From the NCBI GenBank assembly GCA_025517465.1, contig JAOPKE010000008.1, positions 62,001 through 126,000 on the forward strand: a DNA stretch of 64,000 bases. The letters are read 5' to 3'. The stretch is from Halobacteria archaeon HArc-gm2. Lineage in GTDB: Archaea; Halobacteriota; Halobacteria; Halobacteriales; Haloarculaceae. The notes beneath the pieces were generated by a model. The model had not been told where the DNA came from and did not search any database. It saw nothing but the letters and a program-made list of their open reading frames with translations. The position numbers and the translations under genes are program-made. Position 1 is the first letter of the stretch, and every line of letters starts with the position of its first letter. This document shows, piece by piece, positions 18,350-26,040 of the stretch.

Positions 18350-18490
18350 CTACTCGTTAGTTCGGTGCTGTATCGGACTCTTCCCACATTCCACGCACGC
18401 AAACTCGTCGTCTACCGTTTCAACGACGGGCGCATTGCACGAAATACACTTCAAGGCAGATCCCCTTACCACCCGTGGATACCTTCCCAT
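18350..18490 (-). CDS. 46-residue zinc-ribbon protein, copy 1
   Basis: A very short gene, missed by length cut-offs, encoding 46 residues. Two CxxC pairs, LKCISCNAPVV and FACVECGKSPI, sit 16 residues apart and make a compact zinc ribbon. The N terminus is basic (MGRYPRVVRGSA). A clear paralogue with the same length and spacing lies at 25,050-25,190; most residues agree, which supports real coding despite the small size. Such proteins are often regulators or accessory nucleic-acid or protein binders, but no function can be assigned. A TATA-like box inside an inverted repeat precedes it. Confidence 0.72.
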   Translation of the reverse strand: MGRYPRVVRGSALKCISCNAPVVETVDDEFACVECGKSPIQHRTNE

Positions 18491-18510
18491 TGCTGAGTCA
18501 TCCCAACGAC

Positions 18511-18540
18511 TGGCAATCTCAAATAGTTATTGGATTGCCA
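18511..18540 (-). promoter_or_regulatory. Inverted repeat around the promoter of the zinc-ribbon gene
   Basis: TGGCAATC (18,511-18,518) and GATTGCCA (18,533-18,540) are perfect inverted copies separated by 14 bases that contain, on the minus strand, the TATA-like AACTATTTGAG. The ATG of the small zinc-ribbon gene is 21 bases further downstream. A dyad framing a TATA box is the expected layout of an archaeal operator that blocks TBP/TFB. A second palindrome, CAGGAATTTTCCTG, overlaps its outer edge at 18,539-18,552. Confidence 0.5.
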
Positions 18541-18765
18541 GGAATTTTCCTGTGTTGGAGATTGGAGAAAGTGATCTCGAAAGGGCGTATTTTGCCAGTC
18601 ATCTCCCTGTGTAGAAGTATTCAGTTCAGCGTCACCGAGTCGTCCGTGTCCTCGCCGGTACTGTCACGGACGCCATACGTCGGCACTTGCTCGATACACC
18701 CATTCGCATCGGCCTCATTTTCGACTGTGTCGCTCGCGCGGGCCCCACCACGTCCTCGTAATTGA

Positions 18766-18960
18766 ATCAACGAAACTGCACGGGTCGTCGATCGGGACGT
18801 GAAGAACGTCCACGAAGAACTCAGTCGCCTCGCCCAGCTGGGCATCGTCTTCTTCGAAGAAGATGGCCAACGGAAGCGACCGGTCGTCTGGTTCGATGAG
18901 TTCGTCATCAACCTCCCGTTCGATCCAGAGGCTGGCGATACGGCTACTGCCCCGCCGTGA
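18766..18960 (+). pseudogene. 3' remnant of a haloarchaeal HTH regulator (HVO_A0114-like)
   Basis: The plus strand stays open from just after a TGA at 18,763 to a stop at 18,958-18,960 and reads INETARVVDRDVKNVHEELS, then LAQLGIVFFEEDGQRKRPVV and a short acidic tail. This matches the second half of small winged-helix regulators common in haloarchaea (recognition helix plus E-D-G-x-x-K-R-P wing). The first half, with the start codon, is missing. Upstream sequence instead reads, on the minus strand, like the tail of another protein (18,621-18,765), so this is a recombination scar. Confidence 0.6.
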
Positions 18961-19032
18961 ATTTACGTGCTACAGGTGGAACATGTGATACACGTCGCAA
19001 CATTTTTGCGGTCGCGGTGCTGATCGATACCC

Positions 19033-19347
19033 ATGGGAACGAGTTCCGGGTCCGACCAGTTTCGATTCCGGGGACAGGAAGTGAGCGAGGCCGTCGACCT
19101 GCTCGACGAATTTCGACTGGAAGGAGTCAACAAGAGTGAGATCGGGCGGCAGGGTGTCAAAAAGGTCCTCCGCGAGGTGACGACTGGCGAAGAGAAGGCA
19201 GCGGTGTTCGCACAGTACCAGCGGTCCGAAATCGACGAGGACGTCGCTCGCGTGTTCCTCGGGGATCGACTCGATACGATGCTCGCCGACGCCGAGGCGA
19301 CGCGGGAAGCGATCGAAGACGGCGACACCAGCGATCTAGTTCAGTAG
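19033..19347 (+). CDS. Putative antitoxin partner of PIN-domain protein
   Basis: A 104-residue acidic, helical protein with no recognised domain; it contains LLDEFRLEGVNKSEIGRQGV, which could be a small DNA-binding or dimerisation helix pair, and ends in a charged tail. It lies 37 bases upstream of a PIN-domain gene on the same strand, which is the usual antitoxin-toxin order. The ATG follows an AT-rich stretch. The assignment as an antitoxin is by position only. Confidence 0.55.
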   Translation: MGTSSGSDQFRFRGQEVSEAVDLLDEFRLEGVNKSEIGRQGVKKVLREVTTGEEKAAVFAQYQRSEIDEDVARVFLGDRLDTMLADAEATREAIEDGDTSDLVQ

Positions 19348-19384
19348 CGACGAGCCCGCACGACGTTCAAAATTCCCGCTGGAA

Positions 19385-19981
19385 ATGACTACCCGGTATC
19401 CTGTACTCGCTGATTCGAGTGCACTCATCGCGTTGGCGATGTCGTCGGTCTGGCCGACGGCACGTGAGCAGCTGAAGGTCACGACGACGAACATCTGTCT
19501 CAACGAACTCCGTCGACACCGACAGAACAACCACGAGTACGCCCTCGAGGGGACGCGAGAATATCGGCTCCATCACGGAAGCGATCGGATCCTCGAGGCC
19601 GTCGATGCGGACGGACCAGCGCTATCGAGCGTTACAGTCGTCCCTGCACCGCACGGTGAGGATGCCGGCGAGAAATCTATTGCGCAGGAACTCGAATCGA
19701 ACGCGACGGCGTACCGATACGTAGTCCTGAACGACGCTGCTGCCCGAGATACCGTACGCGAGGTCGCCGAAAAGCAGGGCCATTCTTACGCCGTCGTCCC
19801 GCCGACACATCTCTTCTACGTACTCTACGACAACGACCTGATCGAGAAACCGGATCTCTGTCACGCCTGTGAAGAGATGATGAAAGGCGAAGGATGGGAC
19901 AGCGCGGGGGCTATCCACGAGATGTGGCGAACGATACCGCTCGATTGTTCGGGGTACGTCGACGATAGATTCCTTCCCTGA
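19385..19981 (+). CDS. PIN-domain protein, VapC-like putative ribonuclease toxin
   Basis: The 198-residue protein begins with a PIN-type strand and first acidic residue, YPVLADSSALIALAMSS, followed by a second acidic site at NICLNELRR, a third in GEKSIAQELE and a fourth in YVVLNDAAARDTVRE. These four positions correspond to the Mg-binding carboxylates of PIN nucleases, closest to the DUF3368-like branch. It is longer than a typical VapC (about 130), with an extra C-terminal 50 residues. Likely role: RNA cleavage held in check by the upstream protein. Confidence 0.65.
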   Translation: MTTRYPVLADSSALIALAMSSVWPTAREQLKVTTTNICLNELRRHRQNNHEYALEGTREYRLHHGSDRILEAVDADGPALSSVTVVPAPHGEDAGEKSIAQELESNATAYRYVVLNDAAARDTVREVAEKQGHSYAVVPPTHLFYVLYDNDLIEKPDLCHACEEMMKGEGWDSAGAIHEMWRTIPLDCSGYVDDRFLP

Positions 19982-20020
19982 ATTCGCAACTCGCTCTGGG
20001 GAAGACCCACTGGTACCCAT

Positions 20021-22027
20021 TCACATCTGGTACCAGAGCAGGTTCCAGTACCCCAGCACAAGCACCATCCCAACAGCGGCAAGCGCCACCAGCGAGTAGT
20101 GGAGGCGACTCCAGCGGCCCCAGTACCCGTCGCGCCAGGCGACCACCGCAAGCCCGACAGCCCCAACTGTCGCTATCCCCCCCACGAGTGGCAACAACAG
20201 CAATAGCTGGAACGTCAATGGATCGCCGAAGAGCAATCCCGCCGGATCCGTTAGCACGAACCCGCCGAAGACCACCAGAAACCCAACGAACGCCGCAGCA
20301 GCGACGCCACCCACCCAGCGCCCGTAGCGAGCCATCGACCCAGCCCCAGACCGAGTAACACCACGATATCGTCGCCACCCCGCCGAAACAGGCCACCCAA
20401 ATAACGCAGACAAGAACACCAACAGAGACACCCCCAGCACGGCCAGATGGACCATCGTCTGCTCGTAGACGCCGATGCGTTCGAAGGCCAGGGGCGGCAG
20501 GTTGCCGAAGGCCAGGTGCGTTATCTCCCCGTCGTCCTCCAGAAAAGCGAGCGCGTCCTCGCCGCCGACCTCCTCGAAGTACAGCGGCTCGACTTGCGCC
20601 CAGCGCTGGGTTTCGCCGCCCAGGAGCGAGGTGACGAGTCGGCCCTGGTCGTCGACGGAGACGGACGTCGTCCCCGTCGCGCCGACGTACTTCTCCGACG
20701 TGGTGTAGGGCATCCGAATCGCACGATACGTCCCAGTCAGGGCCGACGCACGAGTGGGCGCTTTCCCGTCGTTCTGGGGCGTCTCCTCGTCGGTCGGGTA
20801 GTACTGCTCGAAGAACGCGTCGACGAGTTCCTCCCGGGCCGGGACGCCCCCGGGGCTGTTGTACGAGACGAACAGTCCCACGTCCTCCTCGGGGATCAGA
20901 AAGAGGAGGCTGTGGAACAGATCCGTGTCGCCGCCGTGGGCGATGGCCCTGACTCCATTTCGAGACTGCTCGTAGAACCCGAAGCACATCCCGTTCAACC
21001 GGTCGTGGTGGGTGAACCGGCGCTCGTGCATCGCCTCGGTGGACTCGGCCGAGAGGACCCGTCCCGCGTCCGTCGAGCCGTCCCCGAGGTGCGCGCGCAT
21101 GAACGACACCATGTCCGTCGCCGTCGCGCTCATCGACCCGGCCGGGGGGACGCCGACGTACTCGAACTCGCCCGCCTCGAACGTGTCGCCAGCGGGCGTG
21201 TATCCCTTCGAGAGCGTGCCCGGGTGGTCGTCGGGGACCGGCTGGGCGAACGTGCTCCGGTCCATCCCGAGGGGCTCGAAGATCGACGAATCGACGTAGT
21301 CGTCGAAAGACTGCCCGCCGGCCCGGGCGGCGATGTGCCCCGCGAGCGCCGCGCCGTAGTTCGAGTACGCGGCGAGTTCGCCTGGTGGGCGCACCCTGGC
21401 CGGTTGCTCCCCGCGCAGGACGGTCGGAAGCGGTTCCAGCGAGTCGGCGTCGGGGGCGAACGTCCCGCGGGCGCGCTCCTCGAAGCCGGGCGTGTGCGTC
21501 GCCAGGTGGTCGAGCGTGATCGGGTCGTCGTACGCGTCGGGAACCTCGACGTCCTCGAGGTACTCGTTCACGTCGACGTCGAGGGCGAGGTCGCCCCGCT
21601 CGACCCCCTGCATCACGGCCGTCCAGGCGAACAGCTTGGAGACGGAGCCGATCCGAAACATCGTCTCGTCGGCGTCCACGGACTCACGGGCCTCGACGTC
21701 GGCGTAGCCGTACCCCTTCGCGAACGTCTCCGATCCGTCCACGACGGAGACGGTCGCCCCCGCGATGTCGTGAGCGTCCAGGTGCGCACCCATCACGCCG
21801 TCGAGGAACGCCTCGAAGGCGTCGGGGTCGGCGAGCGGCCCGTCGGCGGCCTGGCCCTGCTGGCCGGATCCCCCCTGCTGCTGGGACTGCCCGGCGAGGG
21901 CACCACTGGCAGGGGCGGCCGTGGCGAGGCCCGTCGCCGCGAGCCCGCCGAGCATCGACCGACGGGTGCAGGTCTGCGACGACAGCTCGGGAGGATCGTC
22001 GTCGGCAGCGGTGAGGGGTGGTGTCAC
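20021..22027 (-). CDS. Tat-exported serine hydrolase (beta-lactamase/CubicO family) with C-terminal membrane helices
   Basis: A 668-residue protein starting at GTG. Residues 22-45 hold a Tat signal (TRRSMLGGLAATGLATAAPA). The serine beta-lactamase-like domain (about 60-400) has the S-x-x-K motif in RIGSVSKLFAWTAV, the Y-x-N motif in AAYSNYGAAL, and HGGDTDLFHS near the third motif. A beta-rich segment follows, then about four to five membrane helices (510-668). The active site should therefore face the outside, anchored by the C terminus. Substrates of CubicO relatives are esters, peptides or beta-lactams; none can be named here. A TATA box 22-31 bases upstream of the GTG supports this start. 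Confidence 0.85.
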   Translation of the reverse strand: MTPPLTAADDDPPELSSQTCTRRSMLGGLAATGLATAAPASGALAGQSQQQGGSGQQGQAADGPLADPDAFEAFLDGVMGAHLDAHDIAGATVSVVDGSETFAKGYGYADVEARESVDADETMFRIGSVSKLFAWTAVMQGVERGDLALDVDVNEYLEDVEVPDAYDDPITLDHLATHTPGFEERARGTFAPDADSLEPLPTVLRGEQPARVRPPGELAAYSNYGAALAGHIAARAGGQSFDDYVDSSIFEPLGMDRSTFAQPVPDDHPGTLSKGYTPAGDTFEAGEFEYVGVPPAGSMSATATDMVSFMRAHLGDGSTDAGRVLSAESTEAMHERRFTHHDRLNGMCFGFYEQSRNGVRAIAHGGDTDLFHSLLFLIPEEDVGLFVSYNSPGGVPAREELVDAFFEQYYPTDEETPQNDGKAPTRASALTGTYRAIRMPYTTSEKYVGATGTTSVSVDDQGRLVTSLLGGETQRWAQVEPLYFEEVGGEDALAFLEDDGEITHLAFGNLPPLAFERIGVYEQTMVHLAVLGVSLLVFLSALFGWPVSAGWRRYRGVTRSGAGSMARYGRWVGGVAAAAFVGFLVVFGGFVLTDPAGLLFGDPLTFQLLLLLPLVGGIATVGAVGLAVVAWRDGYWGRWSRLHYSLVALAAVGMVLVLGYWNLLWYQM

Positions 22028-22048
22028 ACCATTCTTTCACACCAATCT

Positions 22049-22058
22049 ACATATAGTA
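22049..22058 (-). promoter_or_regulatory. TATA-like box for the serine hydrolase gene
   Basis: On the minus strand this reads TACTATATGT, centred about 27 bases upstream of the GTG start at 22,027. This spacing implies a leaderless transcript, common in haloarchaea. Confidence 0.5.
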
Positions 22059-22251
22059 GTATGGGTGACGGAGAGGTAGGGGCAGGCAGATTCGGCGCGG
22101 GACCGACTATCGTCGAATCCACTCGCCAGCAGAGCGGATGAGGAACGAGAACGGGGACGGACCTATTTCCCGCTCCTGGGCGCATTCCAAGTATGCACAC
22201 TCCAGGCGCCGAAACCCAAACATCGAAACACCAGTCATCGACCGACGACCG

Positions 22252-23166
22252 ATGACCGACGCCTCACAGGACGCCGGTGTCCGGGCGTGGATCGATCGCC
22301 ACCGGCTCGCCTCGTTCGTCGGCATCGCCTACGCGTTCACGTGGGTAATCCAGGGCGCGCTGCTGGTCAGCGGCATGGAGGCGTCGTGGACCCAGTCGAT
22401 CCTCATCGGTTTCGGCGGGTTCGGCCCACCGGTCGGCGCTGCGGTGGTCATCTGGGCCAGTGGCGGCGACCTCCGCAAGTGGGTCGGCCAGTTCTTCGAA
22501 TGGCGCATCGGCGCGAAGTGGTGGGCGCTCGCGCTGGGCCTCCCGCTCGTCATCCTGACCGCGGGGAGCCTGCTGTTCGTCGCGCTCGGCGGGCCGGTCG
22601 ACCTGGGCGCGTTCCCGTTCCCGGGCATCTACCTCTTCGCGCTGGCCTGGGGGACCGTCTGGGGCGGCGGGCAGGAGGACCTGGGCTGGCGCGGGTTCAT
22701 GCTCCCCCTCTTGCAGGAGAAGTACAGCGCCCTGGCCGCGAGCGTCGTCGTCGGCGTCGCGTGGGCGGGCTGGCACCTGCCGCTGTTCCTCAACGCGACC
22801 ACGACGCACGGCAACTGGCCGCTCTCCCAGCAACTGCTCTGGATCGTCTCGATCCTCGCGGGGTCGATCCTCTGGACCTGGATGTACAACAGCACGGGTG
22901 GGAGCGTCCTCGCCGTCGCCGTCTTTCACGCGGGCGTCAACGCGATGGGCATCTTCCACCCCGCGGACCTGGCGGCGCTGGCGCCCGGTGGCGTCCCGGA
23001 CCCGGCGTTGAACCTGCTGGCCGAGGTGACCGGCGCCGTCCCGATGGTCGTCCTCGCGCTCGGCATCGTGGCCGCATACGGCGCCCAGCGGCTGTCCAGT
23101 CGCGAACCCCCGGGGGTGGAAGTCGTCGGTCTCGAGCCGAACGGCCCGTCGGCCAGCAGCGACTGA
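22252..23166 (+). CDS. CPBP family intramembrane metalloprotease
   Basis: From the ATG at 22,252 (preferred over an upstream in-frame ATG that adds a non-membrane, basic extension) the protein has 304 residues and about eight membrane helices. CPBP (Abi/Rce1-like) motifs are GGGQEDLGWRGFMLPLLQ, WAGWHLPLFLN and VFHAGVNAMG, giving the glutamate, arginine and two histidines of the metal site. The first motif has Glu-Asp where Glu-Glu is usual. Members cleave prenylated proteins or peptides within the membrane. It is divergent from the serine hydrolase gene. Confidence 0.87.
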   Translation: MTDASQDAGVRAWIDRHRLASFVGIAYAFTWVIQGALLVSGMEASWTQSILIGFGGFGPPVGAAVVIWASGGDLRKWVGQFFEWRIGAKWWALALGLPLVILTAGSLLFVALGGPVDLGAFPFPGIYLFALAWGTVWGGGQEDLGWRGFMLPLLQEKYSALAASVVVGVAWAGWHLPLFLNATTTHGNWPLSQQLLWIVSILAGSILWTWMYNSTGGSVLAVAVFHAGVNAMGIFHPADLAALAPGGVPDPALNLLAEVTGAVPMVVLALGIVAAYGAQRLSSREPPGVEVVGLEPNGPSASSD

Positions 23167-23249
23167 CGAAGTGACGCGCGTACGCACGGTTGGGCAACGG
23201 CAACCGCGGACGGATCAAGAGGTATGCGTCGTGGCAACATAGATACACC

Positions 23250-24041
23250 ATGACCGACGGCAGCGACCGCGCGGAGCCACTCTCGATCCAGCGGCGCGGA
23301 ACGATAGATTACATGCGAGCCGCGGGCCGGCGCAGCGTCGTTCACGGCCTCGTCGAACTCGACGTCACCGAGGCGAGACGACGCATCCGCGACCGGGAAG
23401 CGGAGACGGGCGAACGGCTCTCGTTCACCGGGTTTCTCGTGTACTGTCTGGGCCGGGCCATCGACGACCATCCGGCGGTGCACGTCTACCGCGACTGGCG
23501 GGGACGCGTCGTTCGGTTCGACGACGTCGACGTGAACGTCCTCGTCGAACGGGAAATCGACGGCGAGCGCGTCGGCGTCCCACACGTCGTCAGAGCGGCG
23601 AACCGGCGGTCGCTCCAGTCGATCCACGACGATATCCGGGCGGCCCAGGCGGATCCGGGAGAGGGGCGCCAGACCAGGCTCGCCTCGCTGGGCCTCCGGC
23701 TCCCCGGCCCGATTCGACGGCAGTTCTGGCGGCTGCCACAGCTGTTTCCCCGGTACTGGAAACGCGTCGCGGGCACCGTCGCCGTGACCGCCGTCGGCAT
23801 GTTCGGCACCGGCGGCGGCTGGGGGATCAGCCCGACCAACTACACCCTCCAGTTGACGGTCGGTGGGATCGACCGGAAGCCGGGCGTCGTCGACGACGAA
23901 ATCGAACCCCGTGAGTACCTCGACCTCACGGTGACGGTCGACCACGACGTCGTCGACGGTGCGCCCGCAGCCCGGTTCGTCCAGCGGCTGACGGACCTCG
24001 TCGAAGCGGCCCACGGGATCGAGGCGGAACCCGGGACGTGA
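23250..24041 (+). CDS. Orphan 2-oxoacid dehydrogenase E2-type acyltransferase domain protein
   Basis: The 263-residue protein is the catalytic domain of dihydrolipoamide acyltransferases without lipoyl or peripheral-subunit-binding domains. It starts with the R-R-x-x-I-D-Y-M type segment, has LSFTGFLVYCLGRAIDDHP and DVDVNVLVEREIDGERVGVP, and ends with the active-site DHDVVDGAPAARFVQRL (His and Asp of the HxxxDG motif). No E1 or E3 genes are nearby. Relatives include acyltransferases and stand-alone CoA-dependent enzymes, so the true acyl donor is open. The start at 23,250 fits the domain boundary better than the open extension to 23,190. Confidence 0.82.
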   Translation: MTDGSDRAEPLSIQRRGTIDYMRAAGRRSVVHGLVELDVTEARRRIRDREAETGERLSFTGFLVYCLGRAIDDHPAVHVYRDWRGRVVRFDDVDVNVLVEREIDGERVGVPHVVRAANRRSLQSIHDDIRAAQADPGEGRQTRLASLGLRLPGPIRRQFWRLPQLFPRYWKRVAGTVAVTAVGMFGTGGGWGISPTNYTLQLTVGGIDRKPGVVDDEIEPREYLDLTVTVDHDVVDGAPAARFVQRLTDLVEAAHGIEAEPGT

Positions 24042-24222
24042 GCCGTGAACGGCGCCGAGAACCGACGTTCGATCGTGTCGCGGTGTCATCTGGCACTCCG
24101 AACGCGACGGCCGCGCGTGCACGCACGGACGGACTCCGGTGACGCGGCCGAGATGCCACCAGTCGACCGGGCCGGACTTCACTTTCCCCAGCGGGAGGGC
24201 CAGACCGGGACGACGGCCGGCA

Positions 24223-24570
24223 TCAGCCTGGCGGCAACGCCAGCGTGTCGTCCGGTGGCCACGCGCCGATCACGTCCGCGGCCTCGATCAACCGCTCTCG
24301 ACACGCGTCGCCGGTGAGGGCGACTTCGTCCTCGCCCCGCGTGACGACGTCCATGTCGACCAGCAACGGGAGGTGGATGTGCACCAGTCGGATGCGAGCG
24401 CGATGGGCCGTCGGCTCACGCACCGCTTCGCGCGGGATCTGGTGGCGCCGGGCGGCCACGGTGCGAGCCAGGGCCGCTTCGCTCACGGGCCCGTCCGTGG
24501 TCACCAGTTCGTACAGCAGGATCTGGCGGTCCGCGCTTCCCAGCGCTCGGAACACCTCCGTGCCTTCCAT
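24223..24570 (-). CDS. Small winged-helix protein (haloarchaeal DUF7344 type)
   Basis: The preferred ATG at 24,570 gives 115 residues. Residues 5-75 look like a winged helix: EVFRALGSADRQILLYELVT, then a helix-turn-helix around VSEAALARTVAARRHQIP and a wing with HIHLPLLVDMDVV. These small regulators are numerous in haloarchaea, and their targets are mostly unknown. It is convergent with the E2-like gene, about 180 bases away. A longer open frame upstream adds only Arg-rich sequence with no family support. Confidence 0.7.
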   Translation of the reverse strand: MEGTEVFRALGSADRQILLYELVTTDGPVSEAALARTVAARRHQIPREAVREPTAHRARIRLVHIHLPLLVDMDVVTRGEDEVALTGDACRERLIEAADVIGAWPPDDTLALPPG

Positions 24571-25049
24571 ACGGCGTCCTCGGTACGGCGTACGCCACCA
24601 GGCATCAAAGGAAGCGCGCCTAGGTCCTTTGGATATCGGGTGTCGACGGCCAACAGGAGCGACGCGAAGGGCCAGACGGGAAGCGACCTCGGTCCCGACC
24701 GTCACCGATAGCCGGTGACACCAACCGAGAAGACACCGGAGACGATACAGAACAGATCCTCACGACGTCGTGCGAGGGCGAAAACGCGCCGTGGGAAGAG
24801 AAGCGGCCTCCACGGCGGGCGTCAGTGGTGGGTGGGAAGGTGGGTAGTGCCGGGTGGGAACGCCGGCGTTCAATCAGAGGCTCGCGTGGATAATGGTTGT
24901 ACGCTGATTAACGTGTATAGATTAACAGAATGAGCCCTCGGCGCTCGCGACGGCGGCGACGACGAAACCCGGTGATGACGGGAGTCTGTCGCTGGTCGAC
25001 AGGATTTACGGCCTCACTAACCAGAACAACCAGCCGAATACGACAATCG
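24571..25049. other. Intergenic region
   Basis: About 480 bases with no convincing gene on either strand. The segment 24,890-24,925 is AT-rich (TTAACGTGTATAGATTAAC), could be a promoter facing either way, and is the only structure I noticed. Confidence 0.3.
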
Positions 25050-25190
25050 CTACCCGGACACGCGGCGTCGGATTGGGCTCTCGCCGCACTCGACGCAGGT
25101 GAACTCGTCGTCGACCGTCCGCACGACGGGCGCGTTGCAGGCGATGCACTTCAGCGCCGAACTTCGCGCGGATCGCGGATAGCGTGTCAT
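25050..25190 (-). CDS. 46-residue zinc-ribbon protein, copy 2
   Basis: A short gene of 46 codons plus stop. The product has two CxxC pairs, LKCIACNAPVV and FTCVECGESPI, in the same spacing as the paralogue at 18,350-18,490, and a basic N terminus (MTRYPRSARSSA). The two proteins share RYPR, SALKCI-CNAPVV, TVDDEF and CVECG-SPI, while the DNA differs in G+C, so the similarity is at the protein level. Function unknown; a zinc-binding nucleic-acid or protein interaction module is a reasonable guess. Confidence 0.75.
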   Translation of the reverse strand: MTRYPRSARSSALKCIACNAPVVRTVDDEFTCVECGESPIRRRVSG

Positions 25191-25234
25191 CAGTCCACCC
25201 ACAGAGAGAGGCGGAACGGACGTTTAGTTGTGGG

Positions 25235-25244
25235 ATAATATATT
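25235..25244 (-). promoter_or_regulatory. TATA-like box for zinc-ribbon copy 2
   Basis: The minus strand reads AATATATTAT about 45-54 bases before the ATG at 25,190, implying a leader of about 20 bases. Imperfect inverted sequences ACGTTTAGTT and AACTCGCGAACGT flank it. Confidence 0.4.
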
Positions 25245-25446
25245 AACTCGCGAACGTGTGGCGCCATCCGGAAACCGGCCGGGGAGCAACCGATCAGGAC
25301 GGCAGTCCGAGCGAGCGCGTAGTGAGACCACCGGGGCGGCGAGTTCTGCACGAAGCGTCCGGGCAGGACCCGGCCTTCGTGGCGGACCGGTTCACTCGCG
25401 TCCATCCTGGCGACGCTTTATCGTCTCCGCAGCCCAATCTTGAACC

Positions 25447-26040
25447 ATGAGTTCCTTTCTCGTCTGCTACGGCACCGGTGAAGGACAGACCGCCAGGATA
25501 GCCGACCGTATCGTCGACGCCCTCGGTGAGCGCGGCCACGACGCGACGGCGGTCGACGCCGCCGACCGACCGGCCGATCTCGACGTCGAGGACTTCGACG
25601 CGGTCCTCGTCGGGTCGTCCATCCACGCCGGGAAACACCAGTCCGAAGTCGCCGCGTTCGTCGAAGCGAACCGCGAGGCCCTCGCCGAACGGCCGACTGC
25701 CTTCTTCCAGGTGTCGATGTCGTCGGCCACCGAAGAGGGCGCGACCCAGGCGGCGGAGTACGTCGAGTCGTTCCTCGGCGACACCGGCTGGCACCCCGAC
25801 CGCATCGCCCAGTTCGGCGGCGCCCTGCGCTTCTCGGAGTTCGGCTTCCTCAAGCGCCTGCTGGTCAGGCAGGTGATGAAGCGGGAGATGCCCGACCTCG
25901 ACACCAGCGAGGACGTCGAGTTCACCGACTGGCAGGCCGTCGACGACTTCGCGAACGACGTCGCCGCGTTCGTCGAGGGGCGCCTCGGCCACACGGTCCC
26001 CGACGCCGGAGTCAGTGAAGCGGGCGACCGGTCGGAATGA
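25447..26040 (+). CDS. Flavodoxin-domain protein of the HemG (menaquinone-dependent protoporphyrinogen oxidase) type
   Basis: A 197-residue flavodoxin-fold protein. The FMN phosphate loop is FLVCYGTGEGQTARIADRI at the N terminus, followed by FDAVLVGSSIHAGKHQSEVA and AFFQVSMSSATEEGATQAAE, which fits the HemG branch. HemG oxidises protoporphyrinogen IX with quinone as acceptor; in haloarchaea the alternative haem route makes that role uncertain, so a general quinone-linked flavodoxin is also possible. Its stop overlaps the next gene's start by four bases. Confidence 0.75.
   Translation: MSSFLVCYGTGEGQTARIADRIVDALGERGHDATAVDAADRPADLDVEDFDAVLVGSSIHAGKHQSEVAAFVEANREALAERPTAFFQVSMSSATEEGATQAAEYVESFLGDTGWHPDRIAQFGGALRFSEFGFLKRLLVRQVMKREMPDLDTSEDVEFTDWQAVDDFANDVAAFVEGRLGHTVPDAGVSEAGDRSE

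Noticed and set aside
20447-22141. Long plus-strand frame antisense to the serine hydrolase
   Set aside because: Arg/Val-rich shadow translation; the minus-strand frame has Tat signal and catalytic motifs.
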